From the NCBI GenBank assembly GCA_021018815.1, contig JAITYX010000059.1, forward strand, positions 496,001 through 560,000: 64,000 nucleotides of DNA, written 5' to 3'. The notes under the pieces are model-generated. The model had not been told where the DNA came from and made no database searches. It saw only the letters and a program-made list of their open reading frames with translations. Positions 24,787 through 36,311 of this stretch are shown here, piece after piece. Origin of the DNA: Talinum fruticosum (Eukaryota > Streptophyta > Magnoliopsida > Caryophyllales > Talinaceae). The position numbers and the translations under genes are program-made. Every line of letters begins with the position of its first letter. The stretch's first letter is position 1.

Positions 24787-26725
24787 TGGCACACTTCATA
24801 TTCTAGTATCAGCAGATACCCTTTAATTTTCTTTAAAATCTTTGTGTAGTGATAAGCAAATTCCGGATGTCTGGAAAGTTAGGGTAATCCAAACGCTGTT
24901 AGTAATTGGAGGTTCCTCGTCGAGTAGGAGAAAAGATCTCTCACTCCCTATCTACTTGATTGTGTTGCTATTCGTTATACACAGAAAATTATATTATGAT
25001 TCCAAGATCTTCATGTTCTGTGGACCGCAGTTTTATAAGGTCTATTAATGAGCATTTTGAGATTTTCAGAAAATTTCATCCGTTGTTGGTTAGCATTTTC
25101 CAGTATTTGTAATTCCGTTTATGAAAATAGTTTCATTATTTTACCATTTTTCACTTATTTACTAATTAATTTCTTGAACATTTATAATGCTTATATTGTT
25201 AATCCTTGTACACCTTTTCGGTTTTGCACACATAACAACCGTCCACAGATAAGAATTGCATTGAAAATTTTTTTAATGGGTAAATTATAACATACGTACT
25301 AATGCACACAACTTAATGAGAATCAAACTATGGTCTTTCTTGTGAAAATCAGTCATTCTACCATAGACTACCCAGAAGAAGTTGTTATTACTGTGCACAA
25401 GAGTTATTAAAAAAAAGATATAAAAAAAGTAAATACGAAAAAAAAAGTGAAACACAACTCTTATCTTGCGGATATCAGCTTCATTTGGCCGTTGAAAACG
25501 ATTTTCCCGCGCTTTTTTCATATGATAGTATTAAATTACAGTTAAGATTTCACCCTCCAAATATAGCCGTTTGTCTTTTGAGTGTATTGCAGGCTTTGCC
25601 TTTTCTTTTCTCTGTTTTTTTAAAATAACGTTTTGTTCCTCATTTTCCAGATTCTCTCACCTGGAAAACTGGTCAGTGTGAGAAAGTCAACAGAACAAAA
25701 TATTAATGTAAAAACAAAAAACTTTTAGAAAAAATAAATAAATTAATAAAAGATTGTTTTTTTCAAGGTTTAGCTGGCCATAGCGAGTTACATTAAACAA
25801 ACTCAATACATCTGGATTTCAAAACACTTGTTGAATATGATTAACAAAAACCCCTTATCTTTAACTTTCTCTTTAATTCTCTACTATTTTCATCCTTCCA
25901 TCTCCTCTATTCTTATAAAGATAAACCGAATTGTATTTTCAAATTCATTATCCAGGTGAACACCATTTATTCTCATAGTTTGTCCTCAAAACTATTTAAA
26001 TATCGAAGAAATTTACGTTGGTTCTGCCCAATGTGGCAAGATTTTCTTTAATTAAGTCTCGTATAGTTTACGTTACATAAAATAAATTTATCTCTCAAAG
26101 GGAAGGTAAGAATTGGTTTGTTTTATATACCATTGTTTAGATTTCTTGAACATATTTGGGCTTAAACTATGATAAATCCTTATTATCAATTTGACCCTTG
26201 AAAAAAAGAAAAAGGAAATTGCTATGTGACTACACCAATGAGAAAGTTTAGGCATATGCTTGATTATGTACTCAAGGAAACATGGAAACATGTTTCAATA
26301 TTTTGAGAAACACAAAGGTCAACACTCATCATCATATTGAAGGTTAACTATTGAATGGAAAACTTCAAGCAAAACTCTCCATGTTTCAATGGAAAAGTCA
26401 ATAAATTTTTTAATTAAGTTGTCTAATTATATATATTTTTGTAGTGGGTCTTCGTGGTTTCCACTTAAGATGAGGGAATCAAGCCCCAATTAAATTATAT
26501 TTGACATGTATGATGAAGGGATTTCTGCCAACAGGATTGAAAACCCCCATCTACATTCAAAAGAGGATATTGTCAATAGGGGAAAAAAAATGCCAAACTT
26601 TCATATGCAAAAACATGAAACCCAGAAGTTCATTCAGACAATGAAGAACATCTTCGTCTTGCCTTTTGCAGATTAACAGCAATTCCTAGCTAATCCCATA
26701 TTATTTCGAAGCTTGAAGCAACGGT
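24787..26725. other. Spacer between GLTP and RIC
   Basis: AT-rich sequence with GLTP 3' end on the left and the RIC promoter and leader on the right. No exon-like frame, recognisable repeat or RNA gene was found. Confidence 0.6.
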
Positions 26726-27811
26726 ATGTCGACCAAGGTGAAGGGTATTTTGAAAGGCCTTAGATACATTTCACAAATCTTTGGTATGTTTTTCTCTTCG
26801 TTTTTGTTTATGTTCTTTGAAAAACCCCGATCTTCTTCTTTTTTTTTTTTTTTTAGCAAAAAAGAATATGAATGTGATTCGGAATGATGCAGAGGAACAA
26901 GGAGAGAAAGAACTCCAAATTGGGTTTCCGACGGATGTAAAACATGTTGCTCACATTGGATGGGATGGTCCTAGTTCGAATGCACCTAGCTGGGTACGTA
27001 TAACCCACATTCGATCTTAGCTTCGTACGTCTCAGCTTTGTTCATTTCGTTTGATTCGAAGTTTTTACTTTGAAGTGTAGATGTTAAGGAAAATGACATG
27101 AAGAAAGCCATTATGAAATTATAACTTGACGTCAAAAATTCATGACCATGAAATATGCCCCTCAAAATATGGTTATTTAAATTAGGATTAATGTAAATAT
27201 GGGTTGTTTAACTTTCACAGATTAGTCAATTTAAGGGTGAAGGAGACTCAAGTGAAGCAGCATCCCCAAATGGTAAGACTTGAGCTTCACTCTAATCTTT
27301 TTCATTAACCACTAATTAACCAAAGTGTGAAAGTCATTAAGACAAGGCTCTTCTTCTTTGTGTTTGGGTTCCTCTAGTTGATATACAAAATGTTCCTAGA
27401 GTCCGGGACCCACGGCTCCCAACCCAAGAAAAACGGGTCTCAGTAGGTTCCGACTCAGTCCTCGAGTCCTCATCGTCAAGGCGCCGGTCAGATAAATCCA
27501 AGGGTTCAAGGAGGCAGAGCCTGGCAGGTTCATCATTGGACTCACCCAGAAGGTCATCAACCTCAGAGAGCAGAACAAAGAGCCCTCCTGGACTGGACTC
27601 CCCAGCTCGTAATTCAACCTCAAGCACAGGCTCAGGCTCAGGCTCCAAGACTCGGAAGAAAAAGTCCAAGGGCTTGTCTGACAGCTCGTCCAAGTCATCG
27701 TCAAAGTCCAAACGTGTGGATCAAACTGCGAATGGGTCATCCTATTCGGATCCTGGGACAACAGCATTGAAAAGCAAGGATAAAAGCCAGAGTTCAGTTC
27801 ATTCCCTGTAA
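26726..27811 (+). CDS. CRIB-motif ROP-interactive protein (RIC family), four exons
   Basis: Effector that binds active ROP (Rho-of-plants) GTPases and relays their signals to actin or microtubules at the plasma membrane. Exons: 26726-26783, 26857-26993, 27221-27272, 27378-27811; in phase, 681 nt, 226 aa. The CRIB motif is at residues 41-57 ([17 protein letters not shown]), with the key Pro, both His and the GWDG tail. The N-terminus [19 protein letters not shown] is the conserved leader of the RIC group with an early CRIB. The C-terminal half, all in exon 4, is Ser/Arg/Lys-rich low complexity with SPRRSS-type sites and should be disordered and phosphorylatable. It sits tail to tail with the KIN-10A gene. 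Which RIC subfamily (RIC10/11 or RIC1/3/5-like) cannot be settled by eye. Confidence 0.92.
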
Positions 27812-28445
27812 AATTAGTCCATATATAACCTGTTATCTAGATGTCTTATCCAATACAAAAAGAATGGTAGCATTGCTTGTATCATGTCATGCCTTAACCG
27901 TTTTCTTTCTGCCCCTCTTTAATTCAAGAATCTCACTCGAATCACTAAGGTAGGAGAAGTAACAAAACAACTCATTGATGTTTGATACCTGGAAGTTGCA
28001 ATAATCTCTTCCATGGTAGTATTATGGCAAGTGACAAATCCACTATTGGATTTCTATTTTTTTTCTTTTGCAAGTCGAATAATATTGATATATATTCCCA
28101 AATTTAATAAAGAGGTATTTGGAAATTAGCTATTAACTGGTAATTGATTGTATTATATGTTACCAAGTTATATAACCCAACTTAGCCCATCTAAATTCAA
28201 CTTGGGTTTAGGCTGAATCGAGTTGTTTGTTTGGCCTACACTTGTATATACTGGTAAATGTATCTGGTCCAACGCAAACGATCAAATATGGTTTTTAACG
28301 TGGATTGAGTCTCAGACATTCATAGATACCAGGGAAGAGAGAATATGATCTGTAAGAAAGAAGGAACGAAACAGGGCAGTAAGACAAAAGATCCATGTAC
28401 ATAACTGCATTTTCACATTGTATTAGTACATTGGTACATGTACTT
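27812..28445. other. Convergent intergenic region RIC / KIN-10A
   Basis: 634 bases between two facing stop codons. It should contain both 3' untranslated regions, which may overlap. A poly-pyrimidine stretch at 28053-28070 and AT-rich sequence are seen; there is no open frame or hairpin of note. Confidence 0.6.
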
Positions 28446-31400
28446 TCAATAGCGACGAACAGTAACGTAGGGAGTGGAACCCAGATTAGAGTCTAAGTTA
28501 GGGGAGAGAGAATAGTCATCAACTTTCTTCAAACAAGATGAAATTGGGGTGGCAGGAAGCTTGTTTTCCAAAGGAGTGAATGGAAGAAGAATCGGAGTTT
28601 GTGCTCCTTTCACTGGGCGCAAGCAAGCAAGGTGCCCTCCTAGTTGGCTGCTGCATGCTGGTAACTTACTAGCTAGCACAGTTGCTTCATTCTCTCTGCT
28701 GATTGGAGCTCCAGTTGGATCCTGCACTTATCATTCAACACCCCGTTAGTCAGTTTCAATGGAAGAAGTAGACCCAGCAGATCATGCGGATTACTGGTTA
28801 ATTTGGGTTCGAACGGGTGGATTTGCATATTGTTTCATTAAGTTTGTCAAGAAAATTTTAGGTTGTTTGGGCTGGTTCACAATCGAGTTCTTTTATTCGG
28901 TTTCAATATTGTCTATGGTATAGGGACAGTTTTCAAGGACTAACATAAGTTTGAGAACATATTTCTGCAACATATATATATATAAAACAACAGACATGGG
29001 ACCGGGTTATTTTTTTTTTTTTTTTTGGGGGGGCGCTATTTCTGCTAACATTTTTGGTGAAACAAAACAAACAAAGAAGCAGTGCTTTAGAGGAGAATAC
29101 ATACCCCTAACAACAGGAAAGCGAAGTCCTGCTTATCAATGCCAAGATGGATCTCAATAAGTTTCCTCAAATCAGCCAAAGTTGCATCTCTGACAACCTT
29201 AAGCTTGGTGATGAATTTACCTGGGTTCTCTTTTGTCACCTCCCATTTCACATACACTTCCATCAGAACATCGTTCTTTTCATTATTAGCTGGATTCATG
29301 TTCTCCTTTAAAGGCTCTGGCATTGGACCTGGTGTAGTACGGACTTCTGCAACCTTTTCTGGTGTTCTTATCAAAACAGGCTCTAAAGTTGCAGATATTT
29401 TGCAACTCCCAATGGGTGATCTACGATCAACATTTTCAGACCTCTTCTCAGAGCAAACAGGTGTTCTTTGTGAGAGCTCTCTATAGTTACCACATAGGGT
29501 GAAAATGTTTTGGATTCTTGTTTTCCTAGATGTTGGTGTTAGTTGAACATTTTCCTCCCGGTTAGTGCAAGGCGTTGAGAGTTTCTTCTCCTCAATCACT
29601 TTCTTTTCCACTTCTTCATCCTCTGGTCTTGATTTTCCATCATCCTCCTCATCTTCCACTTCTTCTTCCTCAAAAACAGTGCTCAAATATGCTCTGTCGC
29701 CAACCGTTGGAGTGAAACACCCATGTACCCCATTGAAAAGATTTGAAGGAGACTGTCCTATGATCTTCACCTCACGGGAAATTGTATCTTGGTCTCCTGT
29801 ATCGAGATCCATAGACTTCTCCATACTCAGATCTTCATCAGCATATACTTCTTTAAGCCGTCTCACCAGACCGATCCCATCAAACTCAGACCCACTTCCA
29901 TCACTACTGGTCCCACTACCATCTCTAGATCGTAGCTCAAGCTCAATTTCCTCTAACCTTCGCCTTAGCATTTCCATTTCTTCTTGTTGTTGCTTTATCT
30001 TCTCTTCCATTCTTCTTTTCTCCATTTCAACGTATTCATTTGCCATTCTCCGGCACTCTTCTAACTGCTTCTCGAGTTCCTTTCTTATCATCTGGGTACG
30101 TTCATTGACCTTCTCATCGATCTCCTCTTCACTTGCACCTACGTGTTCAAGTTTTGCCCTCAGTTGTGAAACCTCTTCCTCCTTTTTCATTAGCTGCTTC
30201 CGTGCTTCGTTGCACTCTTTCTCTCTTAGCTTGTTCTCCATTTGTAGCTTCAGAATGAACTGGTCCATGACTGCAAGTCTAGAACCCAGAATTACAGCTG
30301 AAGATGAATCTTCCCCATTGGTCTTATCCTTGATTGGAGTGTGTGGCCCACGGACGATACATTTTGCTTTAGCTCCATACTCAAGGGTGGAAATTGTTTT
30401 ATGAATTTCCTTAGGGTCTGGGCTCGCACACAAGATCATCAAGATCTTTGACTTGTCGTCTTCAAAAGAATCCTGTAATGGTATATTTTGTAGAAAAAAA
30501 TTCTTATATACCTCTAGAAGCATTAAAATTGTAACATTTTGTAGAAACATGTGACCGCTAATCAGACTTTCATTTCACCTCAAGCACCTAATGTCGGGCA
30601 CGCTACACTTAATTTAGACCGAAAACATTCAAGATTTCCAGAAAAATTAGCGAGTCCAGCTTTTGGGGCACTTACCCCATATAAAATTCTTGTAGCTAAG
30701 TCACAGCAACATAATCTGAAATTGACAAAAACAAAGCCAGGAACACAACCAAGTGGGCATAAACCACCGAGATTATGTTTTACATACCTGCAGAAGCATA
30801 GTTAACTTGCTGTCTCTGAATGGTACATGAGAATCACCATTGGCAATAGACTCTACAACTCTCCTTAGAGCTATATTACCTTGATTGATCTTTGCTGTCT
30901 GCATAGTACATGTAAGCATAAAGCAGTCAAACAAAATTATAGGAGAAGTCCATGGAGAGAGAATTCATTAGGGAAAATGATCAAACTCAAGTTCTTTGAA
31001 TACCCTACCTGCATTTTGGCTTCAAATCCAACCTGACCAGCTTGCTCAATATTCTCTGACCCGGCCATGTCAACAAGCATCAACCTTCCTCCAACGGTGG
31101 GAACATCAAGAATTATCTGCCATTGTCGTTACGACTTAAATATGTCAAAGACGTTTCAAACAATGAGAGATTTCATAATATTGATTGGCATGACAAGGTA
31201 AGAAAACATACAGACCATGCAGTGGCTTCGAGAACTTCTGTCGTTGCAGTTTGTGCTCTTAACGGTCCTTCGTTTTTCCACTTTCTGGATCTCCCTCAAA
31301 ATCTTTCCTGCCTCGTTTCCAGAAATGAAGGTTGCATTTTTAGCCCTCTTACCCATCACTTCTAGTTTCACCTGCAAGTAAGGGTTCTAACATGAAAATT

Positions 31401-32496
31401 GACATGATTGTTTATACTTTGGGAGCATGATTAAGTAAAATATCTAGAAACCTGCTTTTTTCCATTTGATGAACTAGTTCTTCAACTAGCATGAACAAAT
31501 CCCTTGAAAATTACATCTATACCTCACGGGAACATACTAACATTAACTATAACTTACCATGACATCAAACAACCACAGAAATGAAAAGCCATTTCATGAT
31601 ATAACTTCAGGTGCTAAATAATTAGCTAATTGTGAACAAGATTAATTTATTTCGGAATCAACCAAACCTAATTTTCACAAAATTGACGGGCAATTTAGGA
31701 AAGCCAAAAACATTTCATGACTAAATATCACTGGTTAAACAAACAGGAGAAGTGAAAGCTATAATCATAATCAATTTCTATAATACTTGAGAGAATTTTT
31801 CTGTTTTTCCCCCATTTTGATTACCTTTGAAGCACTGCCCTTGGACCAGAGATTAAACGATCCACCACCTTTATCACAGGACAGAAGATCATAAATCTCC
31901 TCGTTGTATATCTCCAGCACAGTAACCTGCACAAAAGTTGCTACCTTACTCTCCTCTTCATTTATCTCCCCATTTCCACTTTCTTTGTCCCCCAAAATGT
32001 CCTTCAAGGACCTGTATACAATCCCAGGCTGCTTCAAGCATCCAAACATGGTGTGACTCTTACCGGAACCGGTGGGTCCGTACATCATTATAGTACATTT
32101 TGCCCCCATTTTAACCCCAAGGATCCTTGCCTCAATAAACTTCTTATAAAACCCTTCAAGGTCATCGTCCTCTGAGGAAGAAACTCCATCAAGGGTGAAG
32201 TCCCGGTACCCGATATCGGTCTTCACTCGAATTGTTTGGTGATCTGGGTTGACTTGGAAAAAGGAAGAAATGGGTTTATCATCTTTTTGATCAGGGTAGT
32301 TCCGAATCCTTCCAATCACTTCAACTGGGTGCTCTGGAGGGCCGTTTGGGTTCTGGGCTTCTTTGAGGCTAGGGTTTGGTGATGGGTGGGCAATCTTGTG
32401 AGAATTGAATTGAAGTCGGTGTTTGGATTGTGGGGTTCGAAGCAGAGTGAAGTGGGTTTGGTTTGATTTTGAAGCAGAAGAAGGGGTTGGAGCCAT
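28446..32496 (-). CDS. KIN10A: Kinesin-like protein KIN-10A (phragmoplast-associated, PAKRP2 type), six exons
   Basis: Plus-end microtubule motor that works in cytokinesis, moving Golgi-derived vesicles in the phragmoplast. Exons in gene order: 32496-31825, 31371-31216, 31116-31009, 30898-30788, 30472-29105, 28721-28446; all GT-AG and in phase, 2691 nt, 896 aa. The start is the first in-frame ATG (MAPTPSSASKSN), matching the family. The motor domain spans about residues 56-400: P-loop GPTGSGKSHT (140-149), switch I SSRSH (270-274), switch II LVDMAGSE (290-297). A charged coiled coil follows (about 440-570) with an acidic FEEEEVEDEEDD stretch. A ubiquitin-like region (EVYVKWEV, DATLADLRKLIEIHLG) precedes the C-terminus STPYVTVRRY. 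No frame break occurs in 2.7 kb of CDS. An MSA-like site lies upstream. Confidence 0.96.
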
Positions 32497-32630
32497 TTCT
32501 GATTTTGAGGGGCAGAAGATGAATCCTAGCAAACCAGAGCAAACTGAGTAATTGCGGGAAGATTTTGATGATTTTTTCGAGATCCCACGATTTCAATCTG
32601 AACGCTGATGAAGCGAAAATGTTGTTTCTT

Positions 32631-32631
<1 letters not shown>

Positions 32632-32668
<37 letters not shown>
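32632..32668. repeat. (GA)n / (CT)n tract in KIN-10A leader
   Basis: About 18 GA repeats on the plus strand, so CT repeats in the sense of the kinesin gene, 136-172 bases upstream of its ATG. Such tracts are common in plant leaders and core promoters. Confidence 0.9.
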
Positions 32669-32671
<3 letters not shown>

Positions 32672-32768
32672 TGAGATTGGAAGGTGCCCCAGGAGGCCTA
32701 GACTGTAACGGAAAGAATCCGAAGGAGGATGGTAGGAAATCACTTATTCCCAATTTTAAAATCGGAAC

Positions 32769-32779
32769 TAGCCGTTACA
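32769..32779 (-). promoter_or_regulatory. MSA-like element upstream of KIN-10A
   Basis: On the gene strand TGTAACGGCTA matches the MSA consensus TCYAACGGYYA at 10 of 11 positions, about 275 bases upstream of the kinesin ATG. A second AACGG core lies on the opposite strand at 32707-32711. MSA sites drive G2/M expression of cytokinesis genes through MYB3R factors; function here is inferred. Confidence 0.5.
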
Positions 32780-32799
32780 AAATAGTCTAACGTCTACTC

Positions 32800-33771
32800 T
32801 TTTTTTTTTTTTTTTTTGTGGGGGTGGGTGGGGAGGGGTAGACCCCCAAAGCACAGAGGGCCGTGAGGGATGGGCCCTTTGGGATCAGTTCAAGGTGCCC
32901 TTAGCAAGGGCAGTAGAGAAACGCTTCTAAGAAATGGAAATGTTTAACAGTTTAGATGTACAATTAACTTCTATATGAAATGAATGCTACCCATGATGAA
33001 TAATTAATAAAAAAAAAAGTTACTTTTAAAAGATTCATTTGAGTATATGTATAATTTACCTATTCAAAAAGTTTAAATTGTTAAAAAACAAACAATAATT
33101 TAAGTATAATAGATTTTAGGTTCTATTCTGCACTCTCTTAAATTATATTACGCTTTTAGAAGAGAAAATTTATATATGAGCTAGTCAACATGGGGGGCTC
33201 AAATATCAACGTTGACAATGTTTTGACGGTTTGTCTCAAGCTTCACAGTATCACATTCAACGACCTTATTGGTCAAGTCTGTTGACACTTGTGCAAATTG
33301 CTAATACCGTTTAAGCAAGATCTCATGTCGAAGTTTTGTGAATATAAAAGATTTGTAATGGAGAAACCACTACCCCTTCCTTATAGATCAGCAGTAGCTC
33401 AGCTCCAATGAAATGGAAGATCAAAACCAGTATAAGTAGCTAATATGATCTGCAATAACTTATTACTTCCCTACTGTCCCAACCAACAAAAAAGAAAAAG
33501 AACCTCGTTATTTCTTTACAAAATATGATACACAATTTAAGTGCCTGGTTGATCAAGCATGACAGTGAACAGAGAACATTGGCTTACTGCCCATCAAGCA
33601 TTCTCTATACATACAACATACAATCACCTTGTTACTTAACACAGAAGAATCAATCATTACAGTTACACAACAAAATCAGAGCATTTGAAGGAAGGGAAAC
33701 CCGTTTTATGGTATAATCCTTCCTCAATTGATTCACATTCTCCTGACTAATATGAGAAGCTCTCATCCAGG
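32800..33771. other. Spacer between KIN-10A promoter and FBN4 3' end
   Basis: T-rich and G-rich low complexity at 32801-32840, including a G-rich GGGGGTGGGTGGGGAGGGG tract, then ordinary AT-rich sequence. No gene was found. The FBN4 3' untranslated region must lie in the right-hand part. Confidence 0.5.
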
Positions 33772-36311
33772 TTAAGAGATGACAAAAACTCTAAGCTCGC
33801 CTCTGTCTCCCCTGGTGACTCGGGTGTCTGAATCGACATATGTGACTTCAAAGTCCCCACTCCCGGGGTTGGATGAACCCCTTAATTGATCAGGAATCCG
33901 GGGAATTTCCAGGGAGGTAATTGTGATAGGTTTCCCCCTGTCTTCACTGTTGTTTTCTGAAATATAATTTTAACTTTTGCTGTACCTGTTCACATTAAAG
34001 GATCAAATATGTCCTTAGCACATTGCTTCAGAACTCATAAGTGAGCAAATTAGAACTTAAATATGAGGTGATTTTATTGAAGAGAAATCCAACCTATGAG
34101 TTCGAATTTGTGTGCTAATGTAGCAGTAACTTCAACTGGTGGTAAGGGCCAAGGAGCACCCAACTCAAGTTCCACAATGTTGTCAAAATCTCTGCTTACG
34201 ACATCAATTCGTTGAAACACCTGTGAAGGAAACAGCATTATAAGTAGACCTATAAATGTTTATATCAGTTAACATAGACAATGGGTAGTATAATGTGGGT
34301 AATTCATTCCAGGAAACAAAAATGACAAGAAAATGGAATCTATGTTCTGACAAGTTTCAAGCCAACTTGGTTTGCTTTTAGTCAAAAGGGTTCAAGTCAA
34401 AATTCAGTTTCCATGGGGTCTTCCACTGGGTCATGGATAGGTCAATTTTGCCAGGTCTAGTCATATGATGATGCACTCATGTAGTAACAATGCAAGATTT
34501 GAGAATCAAGGCCTCCCAAGCCCATGGAAGACTTTATCTGCAATGCAATTGGAACATGCACTTGAGAACTGCTTTGATGCATCAGAAGAACAATTTTACT
34601 GTGTAAGCAAATATTGATAATATAAAAGAGTCTTCCCGACCTGACCAAGAGTGATAGGTAGAAGTCTTCCAACCGGAGGTCCAGGGCGGCTCCCACCTAG
34701 GGTACGAGATGAGAAAGCACTGCTGTATATCAATTTCCATTTTCCTTGTAGTTTATCCAGATCAGCAGATAGGTCTACTGGCCCACCAGCTTCTTCGAGC
34801 TCTCTTGCGGCCTCATCAGCTCTTCTTAGATCATCTTCACTTGCTGCAAGACCTCGATTTAGCCCAGATACTATCCCCTGCAGCAGATCACCCCATTTGT
34901 GTGGGAAACTAAACACATGAATATGTAATAGTTACACTTAGAACCACAGCCTCATGCATAAGGCTGGTATCTAGGGCGTGGTTTCGATTCAGATGTATAT
35001 ATTTCTAACAGTCCCCACACAATTATGAACCAAGAAATTTGATGATTACTTCTAGACTGGAGAATGAAAGGATCATAATAATGTCAGGCAGTACAAACAT
35101 AGAAATCGAGGATGATTCAAGTCCTAATCATCATATTAACAGTAGAAGCGCAGTAGAGGGCCCGAGAAGCTCACCTATACATCTCACAAATTAATTCTTG
35201 CACGCTTAACATAATTTTATGAACCACATTAAACAGGTGCTATGATAATATTGTCGGAAGTTACAGAAGACTCATTCTAGTCACAGCATAACGATCAAGG
35301 GTGTGGGCTACTGCCTGCCAGATACCGCTAATGGTACGTAGTGTATACAGGTAGGGCCATGGCAGCAATGATGATGACATTAACGGACCACAAACCTGCC
35401 AAGCATTAATGGTAATGCTAGAAGACATTTTAAGTTGGCAATTTGGCAGACTTGAACTCTTTTATGAGTTATTACTGAATGTGTCGAGTATGAAAGGGAT
35501 GCAACGAATGAAGTATCAGCCAACTGGTTTAGGTTCCATCTGTTTCGAATGTGAACCCATAAATATTGTCAAGATGGGAGATGCACACAAGACTTCTTTG
35601 CCAAATTACCACTGGTTCGGAAAGCCAATTGATTGAGCTTACAACAAGAAGCAAATTGTGTCGATGCTTCACCCGTGGTGCATTATCTAGGAATCCCTTA
35701 TTGCAAAATTGAACGATTAGACACTAGACTAATACCTAATTTTACACACATTTCCTGCAATATCATAGTACTAGCTTTACACAACCTTTCACTTAACATG
35801 AGTGTATGTCTATGTTGAAGAAATGCCTACATTTTGCAGAGGTTTAGAACACAACTATTGACACCAAACCAGCACAGAACTTCAACAAATTGAAATAAAT
35901 TCCACCACCAGACGATCCATCTAATCATAATTTAGCCAAATTTTTCAACAATTGCTAATTTCTTTGCTACTAATAGCCTCAAACATAGAATTCAGACATC
36001 ACAATTGGGTTGGGGGGGGTAAAGATGCGAGCTTTGGAGCAAATTACCAACAATTTGAGCTTCAAAGAAGCAATGCGTTCTTCGCGCGAATCTACAGGCT
36101 GTTGCTGGGGTTGGTCTAGGACAGAGACTTGAGCAACTGCGAATTTGGGGTGGACCCTTTTGCTCTTGAAGTGAACAGAAGAACCCCATTTCAAAGATTG
36201 AAGCTGGGAAGTTCCATCCAAACTAGGAAGCCCAGATGAAGAATAAGAAGAGGAAGAAGAGAGAGAGAGGCGGGGTAGAGGAGGCTGAGGAGAGAAGAGC
36301 AAGGAAGCCAT
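33772..36311 (-). CDS. FBN4: Plastid fibrillin FBN4 / probable plastid-lipid-associated protein 6 (four exons, one frame break)
   Basis: Plastoglobule and thylakoid lipid-binding protein; the Arabidopsis orthologue affects plastoquinone content of plastoglobules and stress tolerance. Exons in gene order: 36311-36048, 34877-34641, 34220-34094, 33985-33772. The Ser-rich N-terminus (MASLLFSPQPPLPRLSLSSS) is a typical transit peptide. The fibrillin domain shows VSGLNRGLAAS, DKLQGKWKLIYSSAFSSRTLGG, PITLGQ, VFQRIDVVSRDFDNIVELELG and the C-terminal GDFEVTYVDSDTRVTRG, RGELRVFVIS. In exon 4 the frame shifts by one base between SQLPPW and EIPRIPD (near 33909): one G appears to be missing. With it restored the CDS is 843 nt (280 aa), the usual FBN4 length. 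Identification is firm; intactness is uncertain. Confidence 0.93.
34360..34462. repeat. Fragment related to the AGACCTAGCAA MITE
   Basis: In FBN4 intron 2. It carries GGGTTCAAGTCAAAATTC, TGGGTCATGGATAGGTC and ends TTTTGCCAGGTCTAG, one base different from the terminal TTTTGCTAGGTCTA of the element at 13351-13632. The left end is not recognisable. Confidence 0.4.

Noticed and set aside
27337..27767. Two 120-codon minus-strand frames over RIC exon 4
   Set aside because: Both are antisense shadows of the Ser/Arg-rich RIC tail; no family resemblance.
29565..30404. 279-codon plus-strand open frame antisense to KIN-10A exon 5
   Set aside because: It is the shadow of the Glu/Lys-rich coiled coil: antisense GAA/GAG gives Ser/Phe-rich nonsense. 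The sense frame has conserved kinesin sequence, splice phase and a full family match.
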